Under the pieces are notes generated by a model. That model saw nothing but the letters and a program-made list of their open reading frames with translations, was not told the origin of the DNA and ran no database searches. Positions 42,741 through 51,138 of a stretch of 64,000 nucleotides of DNA are shown in pieces. Origin of the DNA: Allobosea sp. BK604 (lineage in GTDB: Bacteria > Pseudomonadota > Alphaproteobacteria > Rhizobiales > Beijerinckiaceae). How positions within the stretch are numbered: the first letter of the stretch is position 1; every line of letters starts with the position of its first letter. Both the position numbers and the translations under genes were made by a program. The stretch is taken from contig NZ_SLZF01000001.1 in NCBI RefSeq assembly GCF_004341515.1, positions 1,054,001 through 1,118,000 on the forward strand, given 5' to 3'.

Positions 42741-43727
42741 ATGAGACCCTATCCGATGATCGCCGCCCTGTGCGGGCTGCTCGCCCTCGGAGCCGTGGGC
42801 GGCCCCGCGGCCACGGCTCAGACGAAGCCAGCCGGGCCACCGCTCGACGTGTCCGTGCTCGTCGCCACGCCCGCCTTCTACGACCTGCCGGTCTATGCGC
42901 TGACCAAGGTCGGGGCGGATTACGGCATCAAGCTCAACATGGTCGAAACCCAGGGCGGTGGCGACACCGGAACGATCTTCGCCGGCGGCCAGGGCGACAT
43001 CCTGATGGCGGGCATCGACAAGGCCTTCGGCTTCAAGAAGCAGGGCGTCGTCGACGCCAAGATCGTCGGCGTGGTGCTGACCGCGGCCAATTGGTCGCTC
43101 GTCGTCCCCGCCAAGTCGAAATACCAGACCGTCCAGGACCTGAAAGGGTCGACCATCGGCATTTCCGGCCCCGGCTCGTCCTCGGACCTCCTGGTGCGCT
43201 GGGCTTCGCGCAAGGTCGGCCTCGATCCAGCCAAGGACCTCCAGCTGATCGCGCTCGGCTCGGTCGCCAGCCTCTATGCCGGCCTCGAGAACGAACGCGT
43301 CAACGCGGCCGTTCTGGTGTCTCCCTTCCTGGAGAAGGCGACCGGAAGCGGCATGGGCCGGGTCGTCGGCGACTGGGAGGGCATGGCCTATCCGAACAAT
43401 GTCTTCATGGCGCGCACCAGCGACCTGAAGGCCAATCCGGAGAAGGCAAAGCGGTTCATGGCGGCGATGCACGACATCCTGCAGCGTTTCCAGAAGGACC
43501 GCCCCTTCGCGCTCTCGATCGCCAAGGCCCGTTATCCGCGCGAGAGCGAGGAGACGCTTAACCGGCAGCTTGACCATGCCATCAAGGTGCTCTGGGCACC
43601 CATGGACGGCATCCTCAGCGAGAAGCTCTACGACAACGCGCGCGACGTGATGGTCGGGTCCGGCAGGCTGGTGGCCTCCGACATCCCGCCCTATGCCGAT
43701 CTCGTCAGCAATCTGGTCGGCCAATGA
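42741..43727 (+). CDS. ABC importer binding protein, TauA/SsuA type
   Basis: A 328-residue periplasmic receptor with a signal peptide (MIAALCGLLALGAVGGPAAT, cleavage near AQTKP). DVSVLVATPAFYDLPVYALT and DLKGSTIGISGPGSSSDLLV match the NMT1/SsuA fold, used for sulfonates, taurine, pyrimidine precursors and aromatic acids such as phthalate. The stop overlaps the ATPase start. It follows the LeuD-like gene by 33 bases, so uptake and degradation are linked. Confidence 0.88.
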   Translation: MRPYPMIAALCGLLALGAVGGPAATAQTKPAGPPLDVSVLVATPAFYDLPVYALTKVGADYGIKLNMVETQGGGDTGTIFAGGQGDILMAGIDKAFGFKKQGVVDAKIVGVVLTAANWSLVVPAKSKYQTVQDLKGSTIGISGPGSSSDLLVRWASRKVGLDPAKDLQLIALGSVASLYAGLENERVNAAVLVSPFLEKATGSGMGRVVGDWEGMAYPNNVFMARTSDLKANPEKAKRFMAAMHDILQRFQKDRPFALSIAKARYPRESEETLNRQLDHAIKVLWAPMDGILSEKLYDNARDVMVGSGRLVASDIPPYADLVSNLVGQ

Positions 43728-44569
43728 CGGTGCTCGAAGCCATTCGCACCCCAGCTGCCGTCGATCGTGCCGGGGCATCCGCCCCGGCAAAGATCGAGGT
43801 CGCCAATGTCACCCTGAGGTACACCCGAAAGCAGGACCAGTCGGAGAGCACCGCGCTGGACAATGTCTCGCTGCGGGTGGGAACCGGCGAGTTCCTCGCG
43901 ATCGTCGGCCCCAGCGGCTGCGGCAAGAGCACGCTGCTGAAAGTGATCAACGGCTTGCTGCGCCCGAGCGAAGGTTCCGTCCGGATCGATGGAAAGCCGG
44001 TCGAGAACGTGCCCGATGGTGTTGGCTTCGTCTTCCAGTCCGACGGCCTGCTGCCCTGGCGAACGGCCGAGGAGAACGTGGCGATCGGCGCCACGCTCGC
44101 CGGGCGGTCGGCGACCGACGCCCGGCAGAGGGCTCTGGAGCTCCTGACTGAGCTCGGCGTGCAGCGCGCGATCGGCAAGCACCCGCACGAACTCTCCGGC
44201 GGCATGCGCAAGCGCGTGGCGCTGGCCCGCACCATCGCCTACGAGCCGAAGCTCTATCTGCTCGACGAACCCTTTTCCGCGCTCGATGCGCAGACGCGCA
44301 TCCATGTCGGCAATCGCTTCATCAAGACGCTCGAAGAAATCGGGCAGACCGTGATCATCGTGACGCACGACCTCGAGGAAGCGATTGCGCTGGCCGACCG
44401 CGTCATCGTCATGAGCGCGGCACCGGGCCGGATCGCGGCCGAGTTCAAAATCGATCTGCCGAGACCGCGCGATTATTATCAGTCGCGGTTCCACCCTGAC
44501 TTCCGGCGCCAGCAGCAACAGCTCTGGGACGTTCTGCAACGCGAGATGGCGGGAGAGCTCAACTCATGA
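43724..44569 (+). CDS. ABC importer ATPase, TauB/SsuB type
   Basis: A 281-residue ATPase. Walker A GPSGCGKST is near residues 63-71, the LSGGMRKRVALARTIAYEPK signature near 158-177 and Walker B LYLLDEPFSALD near 178-189. The FSALDAQTR segment and short C-terminus are typical of nitrate/sulfonate/taurine-type importers. Start ATG overlaps the binding-protein stop and its own stop overlaps the permease start. Confidence 0.93.
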   Translation: MTVLEAIRTPAAVDRAGASAPAKIEVANVTLRYTRKQDQSESTALDNVSLRVGTGEFLAIVGPSGCGKSTLLKVINGLLRPSEGSVRIDGKPVENVPDGVGFVFQSDGLLPWRTAEENVAIGATLAGRSATDARQRALELLTELGVQRAIGKHPHELSGGMRKRVALARTIAYEPKLYLLDEPFSALDAQTRIHVGNRFIKTLEEIGQTVIIVTHDLEEAIALADRVIVMSAAPGRIAAEFKIDLPRPRDYYQSRFHPDFRRQQQQLWDVLQREMAGELNS

Positions 44570-45408
44570 CCGCTCTATCGGAGAACCTGTCGAAGCCGGT
44601 CGTGGCGAGTTCCCGCCCGGCGGCGAGCAAGCGCCGGCAGCGCAGCTGGCTCGCCCTGCGCGGCGCGCTCGATCGCCTCGCCGCCATCATCTTCATGATC
44701 GTCGCCTGGCAGCTCGCCGCCCAGTTCTGGATCGGCGAGAAATGGATCAGCACCCCCGTCAAGATCGCCGAACGGCTCTGGGAGATGCTTCTCGACGGCT
44801 CACTGCAGATCCACACCTGGGAGACCTTCAAGGAGGCCTTTGTCGGTCTTCTCATGGGGGTGGCGCTGGGCATTGTCGGCGGCATGATCCTGGGGCTGTC
44901 GCGCCGGCTCTCCGAGGCCATCGATCCCGTCCTGATGGGGATCTACAGCCTGCCACGCGTCTCACTGGCGCCGATGTTCGTGATCTGGCTCGGCATCGGC
45001 CTCCTGGCCAAGGCGACGCTGGTGGCCTCGATGGTGGTCTTTGTGGTCATGCTGAACGTGCGCGAGGGCATCCGCAGCATCGATCGCGACCATATCGACG
45101 CGTTCCGGAGCATGAACGCCTCGCGCTGGATGATGTGGCGCCACGTCATGATCCCCTCGATGATCCCCTGGCTGCTGGCCTCCATCCGCATCGGCATCGG
45201 CATGGCGCTGGTCGGCGCCGTCGTCGGCGAGTTGATCGGCGCGAGCCAGGGCCTTGGCTGGTACGTGTCGTCATCGAGCAGCATCTACGACATGACCGGC
45301 GCCTTCACCGCGCTGGTCGTGCTGATGATCCTCGCCATGATCTTCAACTTCGCGCTGTCACTCCTCGAGAAGCGCCTGATGTTCTGGCGGCCGTCCGTGT
45401 CCTCCTGA
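44566..45408 (+). CDS. ABC importer permease, TauC/SsuC type
   Basis: A 280-residue inner-membrane permease with about six helices. The EAA loop DAFRSMNASRWMMWRHVMIP is near residues 178-197, and GVALGIVGGMILGLSRRLSE and YSLPRVSLAPMFVIWLGIG are as in SsuC. It is the last gene of the monooxygenase operon and is followed by a palindromic repeat that may end transcription. Confidence 0.93.
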   Translation: MTALSENLSKPVVASSRPAASKRRQRSWLALRGALDRLAAIIFMIVAWQLAAQFWIGEKWISTPVKIAERLWEMLLDGSLQIHTWETFKEAFVGLLMGVALGIVGGMILGLSRRLSEAIDPVLMGIYSLPRVSLAPMFVIWLGIGLLAKATLVASMVVFVVMLNVREGIRSIDRDHIDAFRSMNASRWMMWRHVMIPSMIPWLLASIRIGIGMALVGAVVGELIGASQGLGWYVSSSSSIYDMTGAFTALVVLMILAMIFNFALSLLEKRLMFWRPSVSS

Positions 45409-45442
45409 GCGGCGGGGCGGGGCTGCCCTAAGGCCGACGCAC

Positions 45443-45610
45443 GCTAGAGCATTTTCGAGCGAAGTGGACACCGGTTCGCGTGAAGAAAATGCGTCAAAAC
45501 AAAGGGATAGAGAATTTTCGCGATTCGGAGAAACGCGGAAATGCTCTAGCGCATCGGCCCAAAAGTGGATTGCGGTTTTCGGAAAAGCCGATGCGAAAAC
45601 AAGTAGCTAG
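45443..45610. repeat. Composite dispersed palindromic repeat, copy C
   Basis: 45443-45550 starts GCTAGAGCATTTTCG and ends AAATGCTCTAGC, with CCGGTTCGCGTGAAGAAAAT inside; this is a known type of Rhizobiales intergenic palindrome. 45551-45610 carries the GCATCGGCCC, AAAAGTGGATTGCGG and CGATGCGAAAACAAG element shared with 9776-9833. It fills the gap between the convergent permease gene and the LysR remnant, whose TAG stop lies in the terminal GCTAG. Confidence 0.75.
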
Positions 45611-46581
45611 GCAAAGACCGGCAGCGCCGACGGCACGGTCTCGGTTCCCGGCAGTCGAAACCCGCATCTGTCATGCAGTTGCTGCAGCAGGGTCGTTACG
45701 GCGAAAGAGCGCAGCGAGTCCGTGCCTATGCAGACATCCAAGCGCATTTGCACCGGCTGAACATTGGCTCGCAGCGGGATCGCGACGAATTGGCCGCTCG
45801 CGAGTTCCGATTGCACGGAATGGACGCAGAGGATCGAGGCCCGCCTCCCGGACGCGCAGAACTGCTTGAGGGCGTCGAGCGAGTTGGTCACCAGTGTCGC
45901 GGTCAGCGGTGTCCCATCCTTCTTGGCGATCTTCTGGAGCACGCGTCCGACACCCGAGTTGCGCTCGAAAGTGCCGAGCGGATAGTCGGCCAGTTCGGCC
46001 AGCGTGGTCGACGCGGCCCTCGCGAGTGGATGGCCGGGCGCGACGACCGCCGCGAGGGTATCGGTCAAGGTCGCGGCGATCTCGACGCCGTTCTCCATCT
46101 CCAGGTTCAAGCCGGCGCCGATATCCGCGCGTCCTTCGCGAACGGCGGGCACGATGAGCTCGCTCGAGGCGCGGTAGAGCTCGAACTTGAAGCCGGGATA
46201 GGTCTCGTAGACCTCGGTCAGCGCGCGTGGAATTGGGCTCGCGATCGCGCCGTCCGTCCCGATGATGCGCAGGATGCCGGAGCGCAAGTTCTGGATGTCG
46301 GCAAGCTGCTGGCGCACCTTCTCGTCGGCGCGCAGGACCGAGGCGATGTATTCCGCGACCGCCTGCCCCGCCGAGGTCAGCCGGACGCCGCGCCCGTGCC
46401 GGTCGACGCTCCGGCGCAACCGGAGCACTCCCAAGTCTCGATCAGCGTATGGCGCGCCACGATGGACAGGCCACACGCCGCATCTGGGCAGAATATCCAG
46501 GCCGAGCAACGATCCCGGCTGCAACGCTCGTTTGGACAATTCGCGAAGCAGCATTCGGCCGCCGCGGAGAACCTGGAACAA
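45607..46581 (-). pseudogene. LysR-family regulator with broken DNA-binding domain
   Basis: From about residue 52 on, the frame reads LRRSVDRHGRGVRLTSAG, then a complete LysR inducer domain (ILRIIGTDGAIASPIPRALT through to QLHDRCGFRL). The first 50 residues do not form a winged helix: pieces such as FSAAAE appear in other frames at 46500-46640, which suggests one or more indels. The frame stays open to a TAG inside the repeat. It is probably decayed, with the HTH lost; assembly error is an alternative. Confidence 0.6.
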
Positions 46582-46659
46582 TGACCCCGCTTCGAACTTG
46601 CATCCGCAGAGTTCGCCCGCCTCGGAATCGCGACGCGCTCAGCTTGCCGCCGCCGGACA

Positions 46660-47003
46660 TGTCGGGACGTTATTTGAGATTGCTCAGGCTCACGAGGATC
46701 AGGAAAGCGGAGGCCGAGACTCGGCGCTGTTCGCTTTCGGATATGCTGCGAATGCCCGCTTTTGACGTATCTCGTCCGGGGAGACAGCGAGCGGCCGTGG
46801 CCCTGGATCAAAAAGGCGGGGCGTGCCGCCTCTCGTGGACGGCACCTCTCGATCCGAAGACTCTGCCCCGGATCGCACTTGTCAATTGAGTCCCGCGAGA
46901 GAACGACACCCCGGCATGCGCCGGGTAGCGCATGCCCAAATCACTGGGGTGGGGTAGTTATCGGTTCGATACCCAAATCATGGGTAGGTGCACCGGGTCT
47001 CGC
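46660..47003. other. Gene-poor gap with short inverted repeats
   Basis: No gene seen in about 340 bases. GCATGCG-N8-CGCATGC (46914-46935) is followed by TACCCA-N5-TGGGTA (46970-46986). The 9-mer CCCAAATCA is present twice (46935-46943, 46972-46980). These lie just past the 3' end of gapR and could be a terminator-like or protein-binding region. Confidence 0.4.
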
Positions 47004-47246
47004 TCAGGCCGTCTCGCCGACTGCCTGCAGATAGAGGTCGAGGATCGCTTCCTCTTCCTTGCGCTCGTCGAGGTCGCGCTTGCGCAGCGCGACGACCTTA
47101 CGCAGCACCTTGACGTCGTAGCCGGTGCCCTTGGCCTCGGCATAGACCTCCTTGATGTCGTCGGCGATCGTCTTCTTCTCTTCCTCGAGCCGCTCGATGC
47201 GCTCGACGATGCTCTTGAGCTGATCGCCCGCAACCGGATCGTCCAT
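47004..47246 (-). CDS. gapR: DUF2312 nucleoid-associated protein, GapR
   Basis: An 80-residue, highly charged alpha-helical protein ([40 protein letters not shown]) of the DUF2312 family. Caulobacter GapR is a coiled-coil protein that encircles overtwisted DNA and is needed for replication. Start at ATG 47246, because AAGGG lies 7 bases upstream; a GTG five codons earlier is the alternative. Monocistronic. Confidence 0.88.
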   Translation of the reverse strand: MDDPVAGDQLKSIVERIERLEEEKKTIADDIKEVYAEAKGTGYDVKVLRKVVALRKRDLDERKEEEAILDLYLQAVGETA

Positions 47247-47338
47247 TCCAGTACCCTTCACAAAAATCCTGGCCGGAGGGGTTCGCGCGGATGGGCGCTG
47301 AGGTCAAGCGGCAAGGCGCCGCGCCTGGGGAAAGCTGT

Positions 47339-48130
47339 TCATGACTGCCCGGCGCGGACCGCCTCGACGCAGGACGGCACGATGCGCGCCAGCCTCAGGC
47401 CCCAGGCTCGCGCCGTCTCGGACGCCGCGATCAGATCCTGCCGGACCTCGATCAGCGTATCCGGCAGGCCGCGCCGTGTCGCATGACGGTCGATCGTGTC
47501 GCCCGGCAGGCCGCCGCGATAAGGCTCGTTATCGCCGACGACGAGATCGCCCTCTGCCTGCAGGGCGGCGATCAGCGCCTGCGACAAGGCGCTCTCCCGG
47601 TCCCAGAGCACGCCGACATGCCAGGGCCGGGCCGCCGCCTTCCAGAACGGCGTGAAGGAATGGATCGAGACGATCGCCGGCGGCTGCCCGGCGGAGGTGG
47701 CTGCCTCGATCGCATCGTCGATCGCCGCATCATAAGGCGCATAGTAGCGCTTCACCCGCGCCGCGACCCCGGCATCGTCGATGCGGGCATTGCCGGGCAC
47801 GATCGCGCCGTCCGAGAGCCGCATTACCAGGGTCGGATCGTCGAGCCCGCGGTTGGGATCGATCAGGAGGCGCGAGAAGGTGGTCAGGACGGCCGGCGCG
47901 CCGGTCGCGCGGGCCATGGTCCGTGTCAGCTCGGCCGCGCCGATATCATAGGCGATATGGCGTTCGAGCTGTCCGGCCGGCAGACCAAGCCCGTTCAGCT
48001 CGGCCGGGATCGCGTTCGAGGCATGGTCACAGAGCAGAAGCATCCCCGTCGCCGGGTCGCCGGGAATGATCTCGACCTCGCCCGGCGCAAGCGGCACCTG
48101 AGGTCCGGCAGCAAAGGAATCGGACCGCAT
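47339..48130 (-). CDS. N-formylglutamate amidohydrolase family protein, first copy
   Basis: A 263-residue zinc hydrolase fold. LLLCDHASNAIPAELNGLGL near 32-51 bears the Asp-His metal motif; DIGAAELTRTMARATGAPAV, LIDPNRG, SIHSFTPFW and ATRRGLPDTLIEVRQDLI complete the family pattern. Relatives release formate from N-formylglutamate in histidine catabolism, but many rhizobial copies lie outside hut operons, as here. It is divergent from the glycerate kinase gene. Confidence 0.88.
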   Translation of the reverse strand: MRSDSFAAGPQVPLAPGEVEIIPGDPATGMLLLCDHASNAIPAELNGLGLPAGQLERHIAYDIGAAELTRTMARATGAPAVLTTFSRLLIDPNRGLDDPTLVMRLSDGAIVPGNARIDDAGVAARVKRYYAPYDAAIDDAIEAATSAGQPPAIVSIHSFTPFWKAAARPWHVGVLWDRESALSQALIAALQAEGDLVVGDNEPYRGGLPGDTIDRHATRRGLPDTLIEVRQDLIAASETARAWGLRLARIVPSCVEAVRAGQS

Positions 48131-48255
48131 CTCCGCTCCGAAAAGGATGACCGGCTGGACAAATCACAGGTGACGTCCGCCGCTCGCCGACTTAAAAGAG
48201 CACGCAACGAAAGTCGATCCGATCGACATCTCAAGGGCGGAATGGCGGGGCTGGT

Positions 48256-49551
48256 TTGCAACACGATTCGGCTGGGACCCTGCGCATCGCCCGCACCATC
48301 TTCGACGCTGCCGTCGCCCGCGCCCAGCCGACGGGCTGCCTCCCGGCGCATTTGCCTGCGCCGCCGCGCAACGGCCGCCTGATCCTGCTCGCCGCCGGCA
48401 AGGCCGCCGGCAGCATGACGGCGCTGGCCGAGGCGCATTATCTCGATTCGGGGCTCGATCCCTCCCGCCTCATCGGCCATGCCGTCGCCCGTCACGGCTA
48501 CGAGACGAAGACCCGCCATATCCCGATGGTCGCCGCCGGCCATCCGGTTCCGGACCAGGGCAGTCTCGACAGCGCGGCGCGGGCACTCGAACTGGCACAA
48601 TCCGCCACAGCTGACGATCTCGTGCTCGTGCTGCTTTCGGGCGGCGGCTCGGCCAATTGGGTCGCGCCTGCCGGCTCGCTCACGCTTGCCGAGAAGCAGG
48701 CGGTCAACAAGGCGCTGCTGCGTTCGGGCGCGCCGATCGGCGAGATGAACATCGTCCGCAAGCGGCTCTCGCGCATCAAGGGCGGCCGGCTCGCGCTCGC
48801 CGCCGCCCCTGCCCCGTTGCTGACGCTCGCCATCTCCGACGTGCCCGGCGACGAGCCGACCGCGATCGCTTCCGGACCGACCGTGCCCGATCCGAGCACC
48901 ATGGCGGATGCTCGCGCCATCGTCGCGCGCTATGGTCTCGACCTGCCGCCGGCGGCGCGCGCGCTCATCGACGACGATGCCAGCGAGACACCCAAGCCCG
49001 GCCATCCCGCGTTCGCCAACAGCGAATTCCGCATCATCGCCCGCCCGCACGATGCGATCGCAGCGGCTGTCGCGGCGGCGCAGGCCGCCGGCTACGAGAC
49101 CATCGATCTCGGCCCCGATCTCGAGGGCGAGGCGCGCGACGTCGCGGTGTCCCACGCCGCCATGGCGTTGCAGCTGAAGGCGGAAGGGCGCCGCGCCGCG
49201 ATCGTCTCCGGCGGCGAGCTCACGGTGACCCTGCGCGGCAAGGGTCGCGGCGGGCCGAACCAGGAATATGCGCTGGCGCTCGCCGTCGCACTCGCCGGCG
49301 CCCCCGGCATTGTCGGGCTTTCCGGCGATACCGACGGCACCGATGGCGGCGGCGGCGAGGCGACGGACCCGGCCGGCGCCGTGATCGATCCCACGACCTT
49401 GTCGCGCGCCAGGGCGCTCGGCCTTGATCCTGCCCAATCTCTCGCGAACAACGATTCGACCGGCTTCTTCGAGGCGCTCGGCGATCTGCTGCAGACGGGG
49501 CCGACCTTGACCAATGTGAATGATTGCCGCGTCGTCCTGATCGATCCCTGA
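48256..49551 (+). CDS. Glycerate 2-kinase (MOFRL family)
   Basis: A 431-residue enzyme that phosphorylates D-glycerate, linking glyoxylate or tartrate metabolism to 2-phosphoglycerate. The N-terminal domain has LLAAGKAAGSMTALAEAHYL and VLLSGGGSANWVAPAG; the C-terminal MOFRL domain has SGGELTVTLRGKGRGGPNQE and LSGDTDGTDGGGGEATDPAG. No ATG fits the family N-terminus, and the frame most likely starts at TTG 48256, with GGGGC upstream. The stop overlaps the next ATG by one base. Confidence 0.9.
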   Translation: MQHDSAGTLRIARTIFDAAVARAQPTGCLPAHLPAPPRNGRLILLAAGKAAGSMTALAEAHYLDSGLDPSRLIGHAVARHGYETKTRHIPMVAAGHPVPDQGSLDSAARALELAQSATADDLVLVLLSGGGSANWVAPAGSLTLAEKQAVNKALLRSGAPIGEMNIVRKRLSRIKGGRLALAAAPAPLLTLAISDVPGDEPTAIASGPTVPDPSTMADARAIVARYGLDLPPAARALIDDDASETPKPGHPAFANSEFRIIARPHDAIAAAVAAAQAAGYETIDLGPDLEGEARDVAVSHAAMALQLKAEGRRAAIVSGGELTVTLRGKGRGGPNQEYALALAVALAGAPGIVGLSGDTDGTDGGGGEATDPAGAVIDPTTLSRARALGLDPAQSLANNDSTGFFEALGDLLQTGPTLTNVNDCRVVLIDP

Positions 49552-49988
49552 TGCGACTAGACCGCTTGCCTCTTTACGTTGCGCCGCTATTGGCCGGGCT
49601 CCTCCTGAGCGCGCCAGCCAAGGCCGACCTGCGCATGTGCAACACCACGGGCAGCCGGATCGGCGTCGCCATCGGCTATCGCGACGCGCAAGGCTGGGTC
49701 ACGGAGGGCTGGTGGAATCTTTCGCCACGCGGCTGCGAGACCTTGCTGCGCGGCACGCTGGCGGCGCGCTTCTACTACGTCTACGCGCTCGACTACGACA
49801 AGGGCGGCGAGTGGACCGGCAAATCGATCATGTGCACGCGCAACAAGGAATTCACGATCCGCGGTATCGAGGATTGCCTGGCGCGCGGCTATGACCGCTC
49901 CGGCTTCTTCGAGGTCGATACCGGCGAGCAGAAGAGCTGGACGATCCAGCTCACCGACAACAACGCGCCGGCCGCGCCGCGGCCATAG
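49551..49988 (+). CDS. DUF1036 secreted protein
   Basis: A 145-residue exported protein with a signal peptide (RLPLYVAPLLAGLLLSAPAK). The mature part starts ADLRMCNTTGSRIGVAIGYR, then TEGWWNLSPRGCETLLRG, YVYALDYDKG and a Cys near the C-terminal third, a pattern diagnostic of DUF1036. Function is unknown; the Cys-rich beta fold suggests a periplasmic role. Translationally coupled to glycerate kinase. Confidence 0.85.
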   Translation: MRLDRLPLYVAPLLAGLLLSAPAKADLRMCNTTGSRIGVAIGYRDAQGWVTEGWWNLSPRGCETLLRGTLAARFYYVYALDYDKGGEWTGKSIMCTRNKEFTIRGIEDCLARGYDRSGFFEVDTGEQKSWTIQLTDNNAPAAPRP

Positions 49989-49993
49989 GCCTC

Positions 49994-50080
49994 CGTCATT
50001 GCGAGGAGGCGCAGCCGACGAAGCAATCCAGGGGGACTGCGCGAGACCTCCTGGATTGCTTCGCTGCGCTCGCAATGACG
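49994..50080. repeat. Inverted-repeat element with CGTCATTGCGAG ends
   Basis: CGTCATTGCGAG...AAGCAATCCAGG (49994-50032) is mirrored by CCTGGATTGCTTCGCTGCGC and TCGCAATGACG (50050-50080). This 30-40-base motif is a widely dispersed bacterial intergenic repeat of unknown function. It forms one long hairpin between the convergent DUF1036 and alpha/beta hydrolase genes and may act as their terminator. Confidence 0.75.
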
Positions 50081-50105
50081 TTGGAGCTTCGCAACGCGTC
50101 AATCC

Positions 50106-51089
50106 TTATCGCGCCAGCGCCAGTCCCGAACTCGGTCCGGCGATCTGGTCGATCGCCGCAACGATGATCTCCGGCGCGGCGTGATGCGGCATATGGCCGA
50201 CACCGGGCAGCAGCACGAAGCGCCCGAGCGGTGCCTCCCCCGCGATCGCCGCGGAATGCAGCACCGGCGAGACGACCGAATCGCTGTCGCCGGTGATCGC
50301 GACCACCGGCATGCGTAGCTCGCGATAACGCGGCGCCTGCCGGGTGACGAAATCCTTCAAGGCTGAAAGATCCTGGGCATTGGCCTCGAAGACCCGTGGC
50401 CGCATCAGCAGCTTGATCTCACCGGCTTCGACATAGCCCGGTGTGACCGGCCGCGGCGCGAAGACGCTCTGGACCCCGGAGGAGAGCTTCAGGTCGAGCG
50501 CGGGGATTGCGACGAGCCGCGTGAAGACCGGGCCGATCACGGGCCAGGATGCCACCCGATAATGCCAGGCGACGTCGCCCGGCCAGGGATGCGTGACGGC
50601 GCCAAGCAGCACCAGCCCGCGCACGCGCTCCGGCCGCTCGAGCGCGATCCGCGTCGACATCGCGCCAGCCAGGGAATGAGCGACCAGGACAATGGGCTCG
50701 GGCGCGATCCGATCGAGCACCTGCATGATGACGTCCGCCTGGCGCGCCGGATCGGCCATCGCCCTGCCCTCCAGCCTGTCGCTCCAGCCGAGTCCGGGCC
50801 GGTCGAAGGCGAGGACGCGGTAATGTCCGAGCTCCGGCCCGAGTGCGGCCAGCAGGTCGGCATGATCGGAGGAGGCGCCGTGGAGCAGCACCACCGTGCC
50901 GCGAGCCTCGCCCTTTGGCTTGCGCTCGACATAGTGCAGCCGCCCGGCCGGAAGCTGGAAGAACGTGCCCTTCGCCGGATTCTGGCGCTCCGCGACCGCG
51001 CCGAGCCATTCGGTCCTGAGCAGCAGCAGCAACCCGACAATGATCAGGATGGGAAAGACGCGCACGGCCCGCGTCAGCATGGTCTGCAT
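50106..51089 (-). CDS. Membrane-anchored alpha/beta hydrolase
   Basis: A 327-residue protein with one N-terminal hydrophobic segment (VRVFPILIIVGLLLLL, about residues 9-24) that should anchor or export it. The hydrolase domain has LLHGASSDHADLLAAL, FDRPGLGWSDR, the intact nucleophile LVAHSLAGAMSTRIAL near 133-148, TGDSDSVVSP and a final GVGHMPHH. All triad residues are present. Substrate unknown. Confidence 0.87.
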   Translation of the reverse strand: MQTMLTRAVRVFPILIIVGLLLLLRTEWLGAVAERQNPAKGTFFQLPAGRLHYVERKPKGEARGTVVLLHGASSDHADLLAALGPELGHYRVLAFDRPGLGWSDRLEGRAMADPARQADVIMQVLDRIAPEPIVLVAHSLAGAMSTRIALERPERVRGLVLLGAVTHPWPGDVAWHYRVASWPVIGPVFTRLVAIPALDLKLSSGVQSVFAPRPVTPGYVEAGEIKLLMRPRVFEANAQDLSALKDFVTRQAPRYRELRMPVVAITGDSDSVVSPVLHSAAIAGEAPLGRFVLLPGVGHMPHHAAPEIIVAAIDQIAGPSSGLALAR

Positions 51090-51138
51090 CAGTCGCCGCT
51101 CCCGCCTCGGCCATAGCGCCGTGGCAGCCGCGAACGCA

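Noticed and set aside
41892..43790. 632-codon minus-strand open frame
   Set aside because: Antisense to the LeuD-like and TauA-like genes, which carry clear motifs.
45607..46581. Intact LysR regulator using the long open frame
   Set aside because: The first 50 residues do not form a winged helix and HTH-like pieces lie in other frames, so it is called a pseudogene.
46955..46990. tRNA T-arm-like string GGTTCGAT
   Set aside because: Flanking bases do not form a T stem, and no anticodon or acceptor arm is present, so neither a tRNA nor a convincing attachment site.
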